Source of the DNA: Nostoc mirabile CHAB5784
Lineage (GTDB): Bacteria; Cyanobacteriota; Cyanobacteriia; Cyanobacteriales; Nostocaceae
DNA: 64,000 nucleotides
NCBI RefSeq assembly: GCF_020829645.1
Contig: NZ_JAIVFS010000028.1
Coordinates: forward strand, 34,164-98,163
Reading direction: 5' to 3'
The notes below the pieces were generated by a model. The model saw only the letters and a list, made by a program, of their open reading frames with translations, did no database searches and was not told the origin of the DNA. The translations under genes were made by a program, and so were the position numbers. Numbering within the stretch: the first letter of the stretch is position 1; each line of letters opens with the position of its first letter. This document shows positions 8,942 to 17,224 of this stretch, in pieces.

Positions 8942-9226
8942 ATGTCAGAAACATCATCTGCAAAAGATTGCCGCATCGATTTACGAGTTACGCAAGAGCA
9001 AAAAGAACTATTAGAACGGGCTGCGAGTCTTAAAGGAATTTCTTTGAGTGCTTATACACTTTTTCATGTTTTGCCAGTTGCCAAGCAAGATATAGATGCA
9101 AATGAAAGGCTGGTGCTGTCTAATCTTGATAGAGATTTGTTTATGTCAGTAATGGAAAATCCGCCAGAACTGAAGGGAAAACTCAAATCTGCTATTCACA
9201 AATATAGACAGAAGTATGACAAGTGA
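8942..9226 (+). CDS. DUF1778 (TacA-like) antitoxin, ribbon-helix-helix
   Basis: The 94-residue protein contains the DUF1778 motif: RIDLRVTQEQKELLERAASLKGISLSAY, the ribbon-helix-helix DNA-binding segment of TacA antitoxins, with a C-terminal toxin-neutralising tail. It overlaps the downstream GNAT toxin gene by 11 bp. Such antitoxins repress their own promoter and mask the acetyltransferase active site. The ATG at 8942 follows GGTGGGAATTAGCC. Confidence 0.9.
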   Translation: MSETSSAKDCRIDLRVTQEQKELLERAASLKGISLSAYTLFHVLPVAKQDIDANERLVLSNLDRDLFMSVMENPPELKGKLKSAIHKYRQKYDK

Positions 9227-9737
9227 TAGCGAGGCAAGATGGAATTTTGTACCAATTGATAAAAAGCATCAAAGAGATTCTTTTGATTGCGGTTATGCAA
9301 TTTTGAATGATTATCTTAAGAAATATGCACGGCAAAATCATAATAGGGGAATTGCTAAAACATTTGTAGCAATTCCAGCATCAGGAAGCTTGAATATTGA
9401 TGGCTATTATATTGTCAGTGGTAGCGTTATTGAGTATGAATCCTTACCAGAATCTTATCAGAGTGGAATGCCAGCCTATCCAATTCCAGCAATGCTGATT
9501 GGGAGATTAGCTGTAGATAATTCGGTTAAAGGACAAGGTTTGGGAGGCGAATTGTTAGTTGATGCTCTCTATCGTGCTGTTCGTGTTTCTCAAGAAATTG
9601 GTATGTACGCCGTGAGAGTTGATGCTATCGATTTGCAAGCAAAGGAATTTTATCTCAAGTATGAGTTTATTCCTTTTCAAGACAATGAACTCTCACTATT
9701 TCTGCCGATAGCAACGATAGTTAGAGAGTTTGGTTAA
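9216..9737 (+). CDS. GNAT-family acetyltransferase toxin (TacT/AtaT-like)
   Basis: This 173-residue N-acetyltransferase has the acetyl-CoA-binding motif A as MLIGRLAVDNSVKGQGLGGELL (residues about 90-112), and the FYLKYEFIPF C-terminal strand. Relatives paired with DUF1778 antitoxins (TacT, AtaT, KacT) acetylate the amino group of aminoacyl-tRNA and stop translation. The early motif DCGYAILNDYLKKYARQN is typical of this branch. It forms a two-gene module with the 11-bp-overlapping antitoxin. Confidence 0.9.
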   Translation: MTSDSEARWNFVPIDKKHQRDSFDCGYAILNDYLKKYARQNHNRGIAKTFVAIPASGSLNIDGYYIVSGSVIEYESLPESYQSGMPAYPIPAMLIGRLAVDNSVKGQGLGGELLVDALYRAVRVSQEIGMYAVRVDAIDLQAKEFYLKYEFIPFQDNELSLFLPIATIVREFG

Positions 9738-9777
9738 CTTAATTAGGGAAATATCAAAGGATTTAAATTTAGGGTAG

Positions 9778-9990
9778 ATGCCCAAGAAAATTAGAGAGTT
9801 AAAAGCTATTTTGTTGAAAACTGGGTTTGTGTATCGTCCTGCAAAAGGTAGTCATACCTTCTGGACTCACCCATTGATACCTGATGAACCAGTTACCATT
9901 GCGGGAAAAGATGGAGACGATGCACCCCGATACTTGGAAAAGCAAGTCAATCGTGTTTTGAAACAACTAGGAGAAATAGAGGAAGAATAA
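9778..9990 (+). CDS. hicA: HicA-family mRNA interferase toxin
   Basis: The 70-residue protein has the HicA double-stranded RNA-binding-like fold with the catalytic His in the KGSHTFWTHP motif (residues 23-32). HicA toxins cleave mRNA independently of translation. The stop overlaps the HicB start in a TAATG arrangement. It lies 40 bp behind the GNAT toxin gene on the same strand, so two toxin-antitoxin modules are tandem. Confidence 0.92.
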   Translation: MPKKIRELKAILLKTGFVYRPAKGSHTFWTHPLIPDEPVTIAGKDGDDAPRYLEKQVNRVLKQLGEIEEE

Positions 9991-10220
9991 TGAGCGATCG
10001 CTACAGTATGGTAATTCAATGGTCAGATGAGGATAATTGCTACTTAGTACACTTACCGGAATTCCCTTGGCAGCAATTCCACACTCATGGTAAGAGTTAT
10101 GAAGAAGCCGCTAAACACGGACAAGAGGTGATTGAATCTCTGATTGAATGGTATGAAGAGCAAGGAAAACCTTTGCCAGAGCCAATTACTTTTCCTCAGA
10201 AACCGTTAAAAGTGGCTTAA
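9990..10220 (+). CDS. hicB: HicB-family antitoxin
   Basis: This 76-residue protein shows the HicB partial RNase H-like fold: YSMVIQWSDEDNCYLVHLPEFP, then HTHGKSYEEAAKHGQEVIESLIEWYEEQGKPLPEP. It has no evident C-terminal DNA-binding domain, like many short HicB proteins. It is translationally coupled to hicA by a 1-bp overlap and should neutralise it by direct binding. Confidence 0.92.
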   Translation: MSDRYSMVIQWSDEDNCYLVHLPEFPWQQFHTHGKSYEEAAKHGQEVIESLIEWYEEQGKPLPEPITFPQKPLKVA

Positions 10221-10249
10221 ATCTTCGCTTTGATTATTTATTAATCAAT

Positions 10250-10795
10250 TTAAACTGTAGGTGTAGCAGCAACTGATGATAAAAAATTAATCAGGTCTTG
10301 TATTAATGGATGTTGTTGCAATGTCTGTATTTCATCATCACTAGCACTAGTTAGTATTTTCTGAATAACTGGCGTATCTTTGCCGAAAACTGCTTCTAAA
10401 AATCTTTTTGGCTTGCTCTGAGCAAGTTGCCATTCTAAATCAGTAAAGCTACGTTCAGCTAATTTTTCAATCAACGGACGATTTTGTACTAAGACTATCT
10501 CTATTTCTGGAACTGCCAGTAAAACTTTAAAAGGAATACCAGGAGATGCTTGACGGAGTAAATAATTGAGTGTGTCTAATTGTTCGCTAACAAGTGAATC
10601 ATCTTCTGTATCTGCATCCGTCACCAAAGCAACAGGAATTGCTCTAGTAACCAAAAGTGTACTCGCTAGTGATTGCGCTCCATACTTACCCGAACCATTT
10701 ACAAATTTAATTTCTTGAATAATACGTTGTGGTAGCAATCGGTTTAAAATTAGTATGTCTTGATTTCCTTCTGTAAATATATAAGCTTGTGTCAT
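10250..10795 (-). CDS. TOPRIM-like protein of unknown function
   Basis: The 181-residue protein looks like an isolated TOPRIM domain: an N-terminal strand with FTEG (Glu9), then VALVTDADTED (Asp60, Asp62), and an acidic AVPEIE (Glu97), the order expected of the metal-binding Glu and D-x-D of TOPRIM nucleases and primases such as OLD-family proteins. No ATPase domain is attached. It lies 110 bp downstream of a PD-(D/E)XK-like gene on the same strand and convergent with hicAB, which hints at a defence or DNA-processing role. That role is inference; the motif reading is by eye. Confidence 0.6.
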   Translation of the reverse strand: MTQAYIFTEGNQDILILNRLLPQRIIQEIKFVNGSGKYGAQSLASTLLVTRAIPVALVTDADTEDDSLVSEQLDTLNYLLRQASPGIPFKVLLAVPEIEIVLVQNRPLIEKLAERSFTDLEWQLAQSKPKRFLEAVFGKDTPVIQKILTSASDDEIQTLQQHPLIQDLINFLSSVAATPTV

Positions 10796-10905
10796 ATTTT
10801 AGCCTCAATTCTAATATTGTAATCGGGAAAACCATGTTCAATACAATGTCGATATTTTTTGACTAGCGACCTACTTATACATTTATTTTGGAGCGAATAC
10901 TTAAT

Positions 10906-11340
10906 TTATTCTCCTTCCCATAAAAGTATAGTTTGGGGTGAAACCAATCTCGCTAACTTCACAGCATTTGGTGTAAATCCCTTACGACTAAATACAATAT
11001 CAGTAATTGTTGCAGGTCTGCGTAGTAGTTGATTTCTTAGCTTTGCAATTGGTGAAATATCAATCGGTTCACATTCATCTTTGCATTCTATAATATAAGC
11101 TAATCCTTCTGAATAAACTACCCCATCAATTTGTTCTAATTCGTCTCCATCGACTCTTACGCTATAAGGCCAGGTTACTTCAGCGGCATCCAGTTCAAAG
11201 GCTCGTAAAACTAGATATTCTAATGCTTTACCTGCACCCCAACCAGGAGTATCACCTGACTCAATTTCTGACCACAGTTGGATTAAATCATCCCAGTTAT
11301 ATTTTGCAATTTTAGCTTCATACTCCTTACCTGTAGGCAT
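10906..11340 (-). CDS. Restriction-endonuclease-like (PD-(D/E)XK) protein
   Basis: The 144-residue protein has Glu41 in a helix (GAGKALEYLVLRAFEL), Asp72 in QIDGVVY and Glu85-Cys-Lys87 in AYIIECKDE, matching the E...D...E-x-K layout of Mrr/Holliday-resolvase-type PD-(D/E)XK nucleases. It is followed by the TOPRIM-like gene on the same strand. No methyltransferase or specificity gene is near, so a classical restriction-modification role is unlikely. Substrate unknown. Confidence 0.65.
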   Translation of the reverse strand: MPTGKEYEAKIAKYNWDDLIQLWSEIESGDTPGWGAGKALEYLVLRAFELDAAEVTWPYSVRVDGDELEQIDGVVYSEGLAYIIECKDECEPIDISPIAKLRNQLLRRPATITDIVFSRKGFTPNAVKLARLVSPQTILLWEGE

Positions 11341-11456
11341 GATTTTGTTTTAATTATAGTACTGCTGTTCTGTCTTCAGAAAACACATACTGAATAATTT
11401 ACTTTATTTACTTTACGTTAAATTGCGATGCCTACGGCGGGCTACGCCTACGCACC

Positions 11457-12074
11457 TTACCCCAATCCCTCAACATCAGCACTTTCCCCTTCCGACTCAA
11501 CCGGCTCAAACTTCACTTTGTTGTATAAATCCTGTAGTGAAATCTCAAAGGGTACGGTTACAAGTGCGATCGCTTCATCTTCTTCGTCATATTCACGAAA
11601 CGCCCATTGCTTTTTCCCAGTTTTGGAAAATTGCTCTACATGAATCCGAGTTTGGTCAATTAATAAATATTCTTGGAAAGTAGAAATTGTTCGGTAAGCC
11701 TGAAATTTATCTTCGCGATCGTAGTTTTTAGTAGATTTAGACAAAACCTCAACAATAACTTGGGGATTTGTAATAATATCTGTACGGTTGTTGAAAAATT
11801 CTGGTTCACCAGCTATTACTGTCACATCTGGATACGTGTAGATACGCTTTTGATGTATCCACAGACGCATATCGCTATTAAACACTTCGTATTCTTCTTG
11901 TCTGAACGCGAAGTTTAACATAGCATAGAAATTACCAGCTATCCGATTGTGATTTACTGTTCCACCCGCCATAGGAATTATTTGCCCATCAATGTATTCA
12001 CTTTTGTAGTCAGCAGCTTCTTCTAGCTCTAAATATTCCTCTGGGGTATAGTATCGCTGTTTTGTGATTTGCAT
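11457..12074 (-). CDS. Uma2 family endonuclease-like protein (DUF820)
   Basis: A 205-residue Uma2 protein: N-terminal YYTPEEYLELEEAADYKSEYIDGQIIPMAGGT, then YTYPDVTVIAGEPEF, NPQVIVEVLSKSTKNYDREDKF and YLLIDQ. These are the Pro-Asp and Glu-x-Leu core residues of the restriction-endonuclease-like fold. The ATG at 12074 (MQITKQRYY) is preferred over the TTG at 12092. The sequence is distant from the two Uma2 copies at 4.3-5.7 kb. Function unknown. Confidence 0.88.
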   Translation of the reverse strand: MQITKQRYYTPEEYLELEEAADYKSEYIDGQIIPMAGGTVNHNRIAGNFYAMLNFAFRQEEYEVFNSDMRLWIHQKRIYTYPDVTVIAGEPEFFNNRTDIITNPQVIVEVLSKSTKNYDREDKFQAYRTISTFQEYLLIDQTRIHVEQFSKTGKKQWAFREYDEEDEAIALVTVPFEISLQDLYNKVKFEPVESEGESADVEGLG

Positions 12075-12245
12075 AATTTTATCAGGTAGCAATGTTTAAC
12101 GATACGGAGCGTCTAGTGACCCATGTTTACCGAACAGGTTAACATGGTTTGATAGAGGTGCTATGTGCTTTGTAGAAAGTGAGCGTAGGCGCAGCCCGCC
12201 GTAGGCATCGCTATCTCAATTCACAAAATCTGTTAGCTTCCTTTC

Positions 12246-13949
12246 CTATTGATAACCGGCTGCTTGCAACATAAACAACTTGGCATAACGTCCTTTTAGC
12301 TGTAACAACTCTTCGTGAGTTCCCTGTTCTATAACTTCCCCGTTTTCTATAACTACGATTTTGTCAGCCATTCGTACCGTTGAGAAGCGATGGGAAATCA
12401 AAAGTACCATCTGATTTTGAGTAATAGCGCGAAAATGATTGAAAATCTCAAACTCAGCTTGGGCATCTATTGCTGATGTTGGTTCATCTAACACCAAGAT
12501 ATCTGCTTGCGATCGCATAAAAGCACGAGAGAGGGCAATTTTCTGCCACTGTCCCCCAGAAAGTTCCTGTCCTCCCTTAAACCAACGACCAAGCTGAGTC
12601 TGGAAGCTTTGGGGTAATTGGTTAATAAAAGATTGGGCCATGCCTTTTTGGGCAGCAGTTTGCCAACGGGTTTTATTTTCGAGATGTTCTACATCACCTA
12701 CGCCAATATTCTCACCCACACTAAACTGGTAGCGGACAAAGTTCTGAAAAATTACACCAATGCGACGCCGCAGCACATCCACATCCCATTCCTGCAAGTC
12801 CAAGCCATCTAAGAAAATTCGCCCAGAGTCAGGGGTGTAGAGTCGGGTAAGTAGTTTGATTAAGGTAGTCTTACCAGAACCGTTTTCACCGACAATTGCC
12901 AGTTTCTCTCTGGGTTTTAAATGCAGCGAAATGTTTGTCAACGCTGGCTTAGAACTTCCTGGATAAGTAAATGATACGTTCTCAAAACGAATACCATCTT
13001 GAGGATTTAACCCAATGGTTGCTTTACCCCAAGATGTTGGTACTTCTTCTTCCAGAAAATCATAAAGATTTGATAGATATAGGTTGTCTTCATACATTCC
13101 TCCAATAGAAGTGAGGGCATTGGAGAAAGTAGACTGTCCTTGGCGAAACACAGTGAGATACATTGTCATATCTCCCAAGGAAATCTTACCTCGCACTGTT
13201 TCCAGTACAATCCAAGCATAAGCTAAGTAAAAAGCACCCGTACTGACTAAACCCAGGAGATACCCCCACAGTCCTCGCCGCAGAGTCAAATCGCGGTCTT
13301 CGCCATAGAGTTGATCGAATAGGTTGCGGTAACGCCCTAGCAACATCTCTCCCAGTTGGTAGAGTTTGACTTCTGTGACAAAATCTTCTCTTGCTAGCAG
13401 ATTTTCTAAGTAGTGCTGTTGACGAGTTTCTGCCGCACGCCAACTAAACAAGCGAAAGCCTTCTCCAGCAAACTTTGTTTCGGCAATAAATACAGGCATA
13501 GCTGCCAAAATCAACACCACCACCGCCCAACCTGAGAAATTTACTAGCAAAATACCGTAGGTGAACAGGGAAAGAGCATTTTGCACTAACCCAAAGGTGC
13601 GGTTTACTAAGGAAAGGGGACGAACTGATGCTTCTCGTCGGGCATTGGTCAATTTGTCATAAAATTCTGAGTCTTCAAACTGCCTAAGATCCAGTGTCAG
13701 CGCCTTTTCTAAGATGAGTACATTCACTCGCTGACCCATTAGCGCTCGCAATAACGACTGACAAATGATGATTCCCCGTTGACTGCCTGCTAGTAAAATT
13801 ACAGCGATCGCTTCTAATCCTACATAAAATAGGGAGGGATAAATATTGACAAAACCATTGCTTTCTGAGTTAACTTGAGAGGCAAATACCACTGCATCAA
13901 CAATTAACTTACTGATGTAGGATATTGCCGCCGGTAAAAGACCAGCCAC
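12246..13949 (-). CDS. ABC transporter, fused permease and ATP-binding domains (MsbA/HlyB-like half-transporter)
   Basis: The protein has about six membrane helices over the first about 320 residues, followed by a complete ATPase domain: Walker A GENGSGKTTL, Q-loop VIFQNF, signature LSGGQWQKIAL, Walker B ILVLDEPTSAID and H-loop LISHRFSTV. It should work as a homodimeric exporter; the substrate cannot be told. The annotated GTG start at 13949 leaves out about 39 further in-frame residues (reading LRQSLTVFRYSGRAVSLVW and onward) that look like a genuine N-terminus, up to a stop inside a run of nine A. An ATG at 14077 lies one frame away across that run. Confidence 0.88.
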   Translation of the reverse strand: MAGLLPAAISYISKLIVDAVVFASQVNSESNGFVNIYPSLFYVGLEAIAVILLAGSQRGIIICQSLLRALMGQRVNVLILEKALTLDLRQFEDSEFYDKLTNARREASVRPLSLVNRTFGLVQNALSLFTYGILLVNFSGWAVVVLILAAMPVFIAETKFAGEGFRLFSWRAAETRQQHYLENLLAREDFVTEVKLYQLGEMLLGRYRNLFDQLYGEDRDLTLRRGLWGYLLGLVSTGAFYLAYAWIVLETVRGKISLGDMTMYLTVFRQGQSTFSNALTSIGGMYEDNLYLSNLYDFLEEEVPTSWGKATIGLNPQDGIRFENVSFTYPGSSKPALTNISLHLKPREKLAIVGENGSGKTTLIKLLTRLYTPDSGRIFLDGLDLQEWDVDVLRRRIGVIFQNFVRYQFSVGENIGVGDVEHLENKTRWQTAAQKGMAQSFINQLPQSFQTQLGRWFKGGQELSGGQWQKIALSRAFMRSQADILVLDEPTSAIDAQAEFEIFNHFRAITQNQMVLLISHRFSTVRMADKIVVIENGEVIEQGTHEELLQLKGRYAKLFMLQAAGYQ

Positions 13950-14059
13950 TAAAGTTAAACTAGCCAGAAGAATAGTAAGCGATCGGCTAGTAGTCCATAC
14001 TAGGCTTACAGCCCGTCCACTGTAGCGGAAAACCGTCAGTGATTGGCGCAGGATATTTC

Positions 14060-14068
14060 TTTTTTTTT
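14060..14068 (-). other. A9 homopolymer separating the ABC transporter frame from its probable ATG
   Basis: On the coding strand ATG AAG ATT (14077-14069) is followed by nine A and then G. With nine A the frame ends after 13 codons; with ten (or seven) it joins the ABC transporter frame and yields a family-like N-terminus beginning MKIKK. Either the tract is a sequencing error or a real frameshift, or expression depends on slippage on the A9 run. Confidence 0.6.
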
Positions 14069-14261
14069 AATCTTCATCTTTTGTTGGGCGAGATACCCCA
14101 GCTTGGGCGGATCTTTCTAATTCTTTTAATCTTTATATAATTTTAACAACAAACAACTCAGGAGCTAGAATGACGAGTGTGCGACTGGGTGGTGAATCCT
14201 ATACTGAGGTTAACGGATATTCTGACTACTGAATTCTGACTCCTGATTTCTGTTTACATTC

Positions 14262-15392
14262 CTATCCCCACAATCTTCTACCTGCTTTCCCACTTAATTT
14301 TTGGTGAGCATCTTCCAACAAAGCTGGAATATCTAACTTTTCTGGACACCGAGGCAAACAGTCACCGCATTCTGTACAACGGTTGCCTTTCATTCCAGGG
14401 AACCAATGACCGGCATTTTCAAACATTCCGTAACGATATTGCCCATAGTCAGTCATATCGTATGCCACTGCAAGATTTCGTAACCGCAATACTTCTGGAA
14501 TATTGATATTTTCTGGACAGGGCAAACAAGCATAACATTGGCTACACTTATCAGTTTTTAAAGCAACTTTTTGGTGATTTTCTAACCGCTCAAAAACAGA
14601 AATTTCTGCTGATGTTAACTCTCCATCATCGTCAGCGATTCGCAAAGGTTCCCTTAATTCATCTGGGTTCGCTGGGCCGATACTCAAAGTAGTAATACGG
14701 CTATCAGAAAGTAAAAAGCGATAGTTTAATTCTAAAGGTAAATACGGAGAACACAGGTCTTTTAGAGTTTGGGGTGGTGTGTAGAGGCGTCCTCCCTTAT
14801 CGGCAGGGGAAATAATGAAAATGCCCATGTTCTTTTCGGCAGCTAGTTGAATCGCTGGTGCGTGCCGTTGGAAAAAATAGTAATAATGCAGATTGACAAA
14901 ATCAAAAAAATCTGTATTAATTGCTGCCTGAATTACCTCTAATGACCCGTGGCTGGAAAAACCAACGTGTCGGACTCGACCATCAGCAACAGCTTCTTCT
15001 ACGGCTTGCATACAGCCATTTTTGGCTTGCACCCACTCTAAATGTTGCCAAGTGTTCAAGCCATGAACGCCTAAGCAATCTAAATAATCTAGCTGTAATC
15101 GTTCTAGGGATTCGTCGATGCACCGACGCATGGTATCAGCATCTGCTGTGGCTGAGATTTTGGTAGTGATATAAAGCCTCGTTCGGGGTACTGACAACCC
15201 AGCTTTTAGCGCCCTACCAAGATACTCCTCACTTTTGCCGTAACCTCTGGCGGTTTCTAGATGATTAATTCCTAGCGCTAAGGCTTGTTCAATGGTCTGG
15301 TGAGCATTTTCAAAAGAAGCCAAGTAGCGCATTGTTCCCAGAGAAAAAACCGAGAGGCGCAGATTCGTTTTCCCAAAGCGTCGGTATTGCAT
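14262..15392 (-). CDS. Aldo/keto reductase with C-terminal ferredoxin-like Fe-S motifs
   Basis: A 376-residue protein: an aldo/keto reductase TIM barrel (MQYRRFGKTNLRLSVFSLGTMR, LETARGYGKSEEYLGRAL with the catalytic Tyr, KISATADADTMRRCIDESLERLQLDYLD) followed by two cysteine motifs, CSQCYACLPCPENINIP and CTECGDCLPRCPEKLDIP, each fitting a 4Fe-4S ferredoxin pattern. NAD(P)H-dependent reductase of unknown substrate, possibly linked to electron transfer. The ATG at 15392 is chosen because the upstream in-frame extension to 15500 is made of the palindromic repeat and would encode repetitive TPVQTRLIAS. Confidence 0.9.
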   Translation of the reverse strand: MQYRRFGKTNLRLSVFSLGTMRYLASFENAHQTIEQALALGINHLETARGYGKSEEYLGRALKAGLSVPRTRLYITTKISATADADTMRRCIDESLERLQLDYLDCLGVHGLNTWQHLEWVQAKNGCMQAVEEAVADGRVRHVGFSSHGSLEVIQAAINTDFFDFVNLHYYYFFQRHAPAIQLAAEKNMGIFIISPADKGGRLYTPPQTLKDLCSPYLPLELNYRFLLSDSRITTLSIGPANPDELREPLRIADDDGELTSAEISVFERLENHQKVALKTDKCSQCYACLPCPENINIPEVLRLRNLAVAYDMTDYGQYRYGMFENAGHWFPGMKGNRCTECGDCLPRCPEKLDIPALLEDAHQKLSGKAGRRLWG

Positions 15393-15410
15393 CTTTAACA
15401 AAGAGTTAGG

Positions 15411-15466
15411 AGACGCGATTAATCGCGTCTGTACAGGAGTTAGGAGAGACGCGATTAATCGCGTCT
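15411..15466. repeat. Two copies of the 20-bp palindrome
   Basis: AGACGCGATTAATCGCGTCT at 15411-15430 and 15447-15466, period 36 bp, each followed by GTACAGGAGTTAGGAG. They lie in the leader of the aldo/keto reductase gene and keep its upstream frame open. Confidence 0.92.
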
Positions 15467-15564
15467 GTACAGGAGTTAGGAGTTGAAGGAAGTAATTCAT
15501 AACTCTTAACTCCTAGCTTTTTTTGCTTAGGAGTTAGGAGTTGAAGCAAAATCACTCATAATTC

Positions 15565-15597
15565 CTAACTCATAACTCATAACTCATAACTCATAAC
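15565..15597. repeat. Heptamer microsatellite (CATAACT)
   Basis: About four to five tandem copies of the 7-bp unit CATAACT between the aldo/keto reductase leader and the end of the bifunctional nuclease gene. Confidence 0.8.
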
Positions 15598-15601
15598 TTT
15601 T

Positions 15602-16099
15602 TTAACTGTCGCCATTACCAAAGCGCTTAATCAAATCTTCAGGACGGAGATTGGAAATAAATTCACGGAAGGCTTGCTGTTCGGCTTCATCTGCATCACG
15701 ATCAACAGGGATAGAAGCATCGGCAATAACTTCTTCCATTACCCAAATGGGGGTATTTGTACGGAGGGCAATGGCGATCGCATCGCTAGGACGCGCATCA
15801 ATTTCTTTTTTGACCTCGCCTTGCTGGACAATTAAAGCCGCATAAAATGTATCCTTTTGCAGGGAATGAATAATTACCTTTTCTAGAGTCATATTCCAAG
15901 TCTCTAGAAGATTCACAATCAGGTCGTGGGTTAAGGGTCTGGGAGGCTTCTGATTCTCCAGCGCACCCATAATTGCCCTAGCCTGTTCCTGACCGATGTA
16001 AATTGGCAAAGCCCGCCGATCTGAAGAATCTTTCAAAAGTACGATCGGGCTGCGGGTTATGGCATCTAATGCTATGCCAGCGACTTTCATTTCAATCAT
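15602..16099 (-). CDS. Bifunctional nuclease family protein (BFN, DUF151)
   Basis: A 165-residue protein with the DUF151 pattern: MKVAGIALDAITRSPIVLLKD, LPIYIGQEQARAI, PRPLTHDLIVNLLE and KKEIDARPSDAIAIALR, followed by an acidic C-terminal UvrB/UvrC-like tail. Plant BFN1/BFN2-related members show DNase and RNase activity; in cyanobacteria the role is not settled. Start is the ATG at 16099; divergent from ribE. Confidence 0.9.
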   Translation of the reverse strand: MIEMKVAGIALDAITRSPIVLLKDSSDRRALPIYIGQEQARAIMGALENQKPPRPLTHDLIVNLLETWNMTLEKVIIHSLQKDTFYAALIVQQGEVKKEIDARPSDAIAIALRTNTPIWVMEEVIADASIPVDRDADEAEQQAFREFISNLRPEDLIKRFGNGDS

Positions 16100-16439
16100 T
16101 GCCTAAGCCTCTACAATGCTTCGATAGCCTTGGATGCCGTGTAACAAATAGTACCCCTTTTTTGGCGGTTTTGCGACAGTAATAAACATAAGCATTCGTT
16201 CTCTATAATTGCTTCTATTAAACTCCGAACTTGTGGTGAAAACCAGAGTAAGTCAAATTGGTCTTCTTCGACAATAACCTTCTTACCCAAGTATGCCTTG
16301 TGAAGGATGCTAATGTGTTAATATCCCTATACCAAAAAAAGTCAAAAAATATACTTGGACGTTCAAGATTTATGTGACAATTACCAATTGATTTCAAGCA
16401 AAAGTAGGCAATAAATAGAGTTAGTTTGACAAAAAAGCC
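16100..16439. other. Intergenic region between divergent BFN and ribE genes
   Basis: This 340-bp gap must hold both promoters. I see no gene, tandem repeat or convincing FMN riboswitch fold. It is AT-rich near ribE. Confidence 0.5.
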
Positions 16440-17120
16440 GTGTTTACAGGATTAATCCAGGCATTAGGAACGATGGAACCCTTAGGGGGCGATTCTTGGC
16501 AAATTACTTGTGTAAGCCATTCGGGTGAAGTAATTATGCAAGATTTGGCTTATGGTGACAGTGTTGCAGTAGATGGCGTTTGCTTGACAGTAGAAAAAGT
16601 TTTAAAAGATGGGTTTATTGCCACGGCTTCACCGGAAACGCTACGCCGCACAACTTTGGGAGGTGAGCGAAGGCAACAGAGATATGTCAATTTAGAAGCG
16701 TCGCTAAGGGTGGGCAGTAAAGTTGGCGGTCATTTTGTGATGGGTCATGTAGACGGCATTGGTCGATTGCTAGTGGCAGAACAAACTGCTAGTTCTTGGG
16801 AAATGACCTTTATTGCATCCGAGGCGATCGCACGGTATATTGTCCCCAAAGGTAGCATAGCTGTTAATGGCATCAGTCTCACAGTAGCCGCTTATGAGCC
16901 AGAAATCTCCCAGTTCAAGGTGGCAGTAATTCCCCTCACATACACCGATACAAATCTTCGCTATTTGGTTTCTGGAAGTTTGGTGAATCTAGAAGGGGAT
17001 ATTCTCGGCAAATACGTCGAAAAATTCGTTTACCCTGGAAACTCACAGACCACAGCCCCTGATGAAATTAGTATGGATGGCATTACACCCGCATTCCTAG
17101 CAGAACACGGGTATTTGTAA
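16440..17120 (+). CDS. ribE: Riboflavin synthase, alpha subunit
   Basis: The 226-residue protein starts MFTGLIQALGTM, the invariant N-terminus of riboflavin synthase, here from a GTG codon. It has the two lumazine-binding repeats: DSVAVDGVCLTV with GSKVGGHFVMGHVDGIG in the first half, and KGSIAVNGISLTV plus NLEGDILGKYVEK in the second. It dismutates two 6,7-dimethyl-8-ribityllumazine molecules to riboflavin and the pyrimidinedione. The next gene is on the other strand, so it is transcribed alone. Confidence 0.96.
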   Translation: MFTGLIQALGTMEPLGGDSWQITCVSHSGEVIMQDLAYGDSVAVDGVCLTVEKVLKDGFIATASPETLRRTTLGGERRQQRYVNLEASLRVGSKVGGHFVMGHVDGIGRLLVAEQTASSWEMTFIASEAIARYIVPKGSIAVNGISLTVAAYEPEISQFKVAVIPLTYTDTNLRYLVSGSLVNLEGDILGKYVEKFVYPGNSQTTAPDEISMDGITPAFLAEHGYL

Positions 17121-17146
17121 CTAAAAAAGTTAGAAGTTAGAAGTAG

Positions 17147-17166
17147 AGACGCGATTAATCGCGTCT
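17147..17166. repeat. 20-bp palindrome between convergent ribE and M23 peptidase genes
   Basis: One copy of AGACGCGATTAATCGCGTCT flanked by GTAG and GTACAG, sitting in the 104-bp gap between converging genes, where it may also work as a bidirectional terminator hairpin. Confidence 0.9.
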
Positions 17167-17224
17167 GTACAGAAGTTAGGAATTTTAAATTCATAACTCT
17201 TCACTCCTCACTCCTAACTTTCTT

